A stretch of DNA of 54,265 nucleotides from JAEHDI01 sp035455185 (lineage in GTDB: Bacteria; Acidobacteriota; Terriglobia; Bryobacterales; Bryobacteraceae). The stretch lies in the NCBI GenBank assembly GCA_035455185.1, contig DATIFQ010000186.1:1-54265 (forward strand), read 5' to 3'. The notes beneath the pieces are model-generated. The model worked only from the letters and a program-made list of their open reading frames with translations. It made no database searches and was not told where the DNA came from. The translations under genes and the position numbers were made by a program. Positions 52,192 to 54,265 of the stretch are shown here, piece after piece (positions within the stretch are counted from its first letter, which is position 1; each line of letters starts with the position of its first letter).

Positions 52192-54265
52192 ATGCGGCGC
52201 GCGGGCCTTCTGTGCGTGACAGCGGTATTGGCGCTCGGTCAGGAGCCGGGTACGCTGGCGGAACGCGGATATTCGGTGATCCCGACGCCGCAGAGGGTGC
52301 AACTGGCGGGCGGCGAGGTGGAACTGGACTCATTCTGGAGCCTCGATGCAGGGAACAGCCGCGCGCAGGGAATCGCGGTTCGGTGCCTGGTCGGCGACTT
52401 TGCGGAGTTCCATAGGGTCAGCCTGAAACGCGGAACCGGCAATCGGCAGATCCGGCTGGCAATCGTTCCAGGTACGATCGTCACATCGCTGGGAGCGGAA
52501 ACCGACCGGCAGGCTTACCGTCTAAAGATCGATGGCAGCTCGATCGAGGTGACCGGTAATGACGGTCCCGGGCTCTTCTATGGGGTCCAAACACTCATCC
52601 AACTTCCGAAGCGGGACGGCGCGAACCGGTTGCTCATTCCAAAGGGCGTAATCGAAGACTGGCCGGATCACCCGCTCCGTATCCTGCACTGGGACGCCCA
52701 GCAGCACCAGGACCGCGTCGAGACGCTGAAGCGGTACCTCGACTGGACGGCGCGATTCAAGGCGAACATGATCGCCTTCCAACTGGAGGATAAGTTCGAG
52801 TTCCCGTCGCACCCGGTCGTGGGCGCGCCCGGCGCTTACACCTCTGCCCAGTTGCAGGAACTGGTGGATTACGGTCTCGAGCGGCACATCCAGATCGTGC
52901 CGCTGATTCAGGCGCCGGCCCACTTTTCGTGGGCGCTGAAACACCCCGAGTTCGCCGAGTTGCGGTCGGATGGGAACAACTACATGGCCAACACGTGCGA
53001 TCCGCGTGCGGTGAACTTTGTCTTCTCGCTGTACGACGACGTGATCCGCGCGACAAAGGGAGTCGACTACCTGTTCGCCTCGACCGATGAGGTCTACTAC
53101 GCCGGCATCGATCCACGGTGCGGGAAGCCGTACAATCCCGAGAACCGCAGCCTGAACTGGGTGGACTTCGTTCAGAAGGCGAGGGACCACCTGGCGAAGC
53201 GGGGCCGCACGATGCTGATCTGGGCCGAGTATCCGCTTCTGCCGGAGCATGTAAAGCTGCTGCCACCTGACATCATCGACGGAGTAGTAGGAAATTCCGA
53301 GTATTTCGAACCGGAGAAGAAGCTCGGCATCCGGCAACTGGCGTACGTTTCGATGCAGGGGGTGGAAGTTCATTTCCCCGACCACTTCTCGTCCGAGTCA
53401 GGGGAGGGGATCGTGCCCGGCCGGATCGAGGCCGCAAACCAGGTGTTGTCCTTCGGTGAGCACTGGCGAAGAGCCGGGACGCGGAAAGGAAACCAGATCG
53501 GCGTATTCGGCGCCGCGTGGGACGCCTCCGGCCTGCACAACGAGACGTTCTGGCTCGGCTGGTCAGCGGTCGCACAGTTCGGTTGGAAACGGGGCGGAGC
53601 GGCAACGGACAGGCACACAGCCGACTTCATGAAACTGTACTACGGGCCGCTGTCCGGAGGGATGACAGAGGTATACCGCACGATGCAGCGCCAGGCGCGC
53701 GCTTGGGAGCGGACATGGGACCAGGTTCCGTCGCGGGCCCGCGGACCGAGCTATGGGAACTCGACGGGGAAGGGGATCGGGACGCAGCGACGGGATATGA
53801 CGCTTTCACCACCGGCGATTCCGCGAATGCCGGACCTTCAAGTGACACCGCACATCGGCGGCAAGTATGCTGCCTTTCTCACGGAGGCCCGCGCGCAGAT
53901 GCCCGAGAACGAGGCGTTGAAGCTGGAACTTTACGCTCAGTTCGGCCTGGCCGACAGGAACCGCTACAACCTGGAGGTATTCCTTTCGATCGCGGAGTTG
54001 GTTGGGCATCACTGGCGGCTCCTGACTGAAATGACTGGGGCCGAGCAAGACCTTGTGCGTGCGTACGCCGCTGCGCAGAAGAGCCAGCACCGGCGGGCAG
54101 TGGGCCAGTTAGTAGCCGCCTACAACCGGATCGACCGGATCGAAAGGCAACGTGAGCGGACCCTGCACGAGTTGCAGCAAGTCTGGGAGAAGGGCCGATA
54201 TCCGCGCGGCCAGAGCGTGGGCGGACGGAGCTTCGTAGATCTCAACGACGATACGAAGGACTACT
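52192..54265 (+). CDS. second GH20-like hexosaminidase, tandem paralog (runs off the window)
   Basis: Open from ATG 52192, directly after the stop of its paralog, to the window edge: 691 codons, C-terminus missing. GGAGGAG at 52182-52188 is a ribosome site inside the upstream coding end. Signal peptide about 1-16 (ending LALGQ). The domain order matches the first copy: GYSVIPTPQRVQL, GNDGPGLFYGVQTLIQLPKRD, LHWDAQQHQDRVETLKRYLDWTARF and the catalytic ASTDEVYYAG (Asp299-Glu300). The two are clearly alike but with many substitutions, so the duplication is old. Several long minus-strand open frames here (for example 52522-53385) are shadows. Confidence 0.85.
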   Translation, partial: MRRAGLLCVTAVLALGQEPGTLAERGYSVIPTPQRVQLAGGEVELDSFWSLDAGNSRAQGIAVRCLVGDFAEFHRVSLKRGTGNRQIRLAIVPGTIVTSLGAETDRQAYRLKIDGSSIEVTGNDGPGLFYGVQTLIQLPKRDGANRLLIPKGVIEDWPDHPLRILHWDAQQHQDRVETLKRYLDWTARFKANMIAFQLEDKFEFPSHPVVGAPGAYTSAQLQELVDYGLERHIQIVPLIQAPAHFSWALKHPEFAELRSDGNNYMANTCDPRAVNFVFSLYDDVIRATKGVDYLFASTDEVYYAGIDPRCGKPYNPENRSLNWVDFVQKARDHLAKRGRTMLIWAEYPLLPEHVKLLPPDIIDGVVGNSEYFEPEKKLGIRQLAYVSMQGVEVHFPDHFSSESGEGIVPGRIEAANQVLSFGEHWRRAGTRKGNQIGVFGAAWDASGLHNETFWLGWSAVAQFGWKRGGAATDRHTADFMKLYYGPLSGGMTEVYRTMQRQARAWERTWDQVPSRARGPSYGNSTGKGIGTQRRDMTLSPPAIPRMPDLQVTPHIGGKYAAFLTEARAQMPENEALKLELYAQFGLADRNRYNLEVFLSIAELVGHHWRLLTEMTGAEQDLVRAYAAAQKSQHRRAVGQLVAAYNRIDRIERQRERTLHELQQVWEKGRYPRGQSVGGRSFVDLNDDTKDY

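Noticed and set aside
52522..53385. 287-codon minus-strand open frame
   Set aside because: Antisense to the second GH20-like gene; the same shadow appears opposite the first copy at 50593-51594.
1..54265. CRISPR arrays, tRNA, rRNA, phage or replication origin
   Set aside because: I saw no regularly spaced repeats, cloverleaf or rRNA-like stretches, phage structural genes, or dnaA-box clusters by eye; a tRNAscan/Infernal run would be decisive.

Overview
The window is GC-rich bacterial DNA of about 54 kb, consistent with a soil Acidobacterium of the Solibacter/Bryobacter type. That placement is inferred from the mix of families: Tat-exported Gfo/Idh/MocA oxidoreductase, DUF1080 protein, DUF4091-type glycosidases, two-domain acetyl-xylan-esterase-like proteins, and a broken HTH-TM-PD40 regulator. 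It was not tested by a phylogenetic search. I found no rRNA, tRNA, CRISPR array or phage genes.

Layout. 1-21.9 kb holds glycan-degradation genes on both strands: an incomplete DUF4091-type glycosidase, several alpha/beta hydrolases, a Gfo/Idh oxidoreductase and a large two-barrel fusion. Its core (9.3-20.3 kb) is an Asp-box (GH74/BNR-like) protein flanked by two outward-reading operons that each begin with an exported nucleoside hydrolase followed directly by a DUF4091-type glycosidase. A sugar-phosphate-isomerase-like protein and a DUF1080 protein follow. 21.9-38.6 kb holds an amidohydrolase, a four-gene minus-strand operon (esterase, GH42-like, two beta-propellers), a divergent esterase, a RAYT transposase flanked by two hairpins of the same geometry, and a second minus-strand operon (heparinase-like, esterase, GH-A glycosidase). 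38.8-41.5 kb is an APC permease overlapping an M20 peptidase.

41.5-49.9 kb differs: it looks less GC-rich and is full of debris. It has three clear remnants of the M20 gene plus a very short possible fourth, one MFS transporter pseudogene, a histidine-kinase-like remnant and a nonsense-mutated regulator. Mixed in are apparently intact small transcription units (YncE-like propeller, DUF1259 protein, winged-helix regulator plus membrane protein, a 63-residue membrane protein). 49.97 kb to the end is a tandem pair of GH20-like hexosaminidases, the second cut by the window edge.

How the genes work together (inference): almost every intact protein outside the debris zone has a signal peptide or Tat motif, so the window encodes an exported glycan-degrading set: lyase or glycosidase backbone cleavage, de-esterification, exo-hydrolysis, and possibly 3-keto-sugar chemistry. 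No TonB/SusCD uptake genes, sugar kinases or intact dedicated regulators are visible in the glycan part. Heads of transcription units often show a TATnnT hexamer 5-10 bases before the start codon and no Shine-Dalgarno, whereas several internal operon genes have strong GGAGG sites, suggesting leaderless mRNAs.
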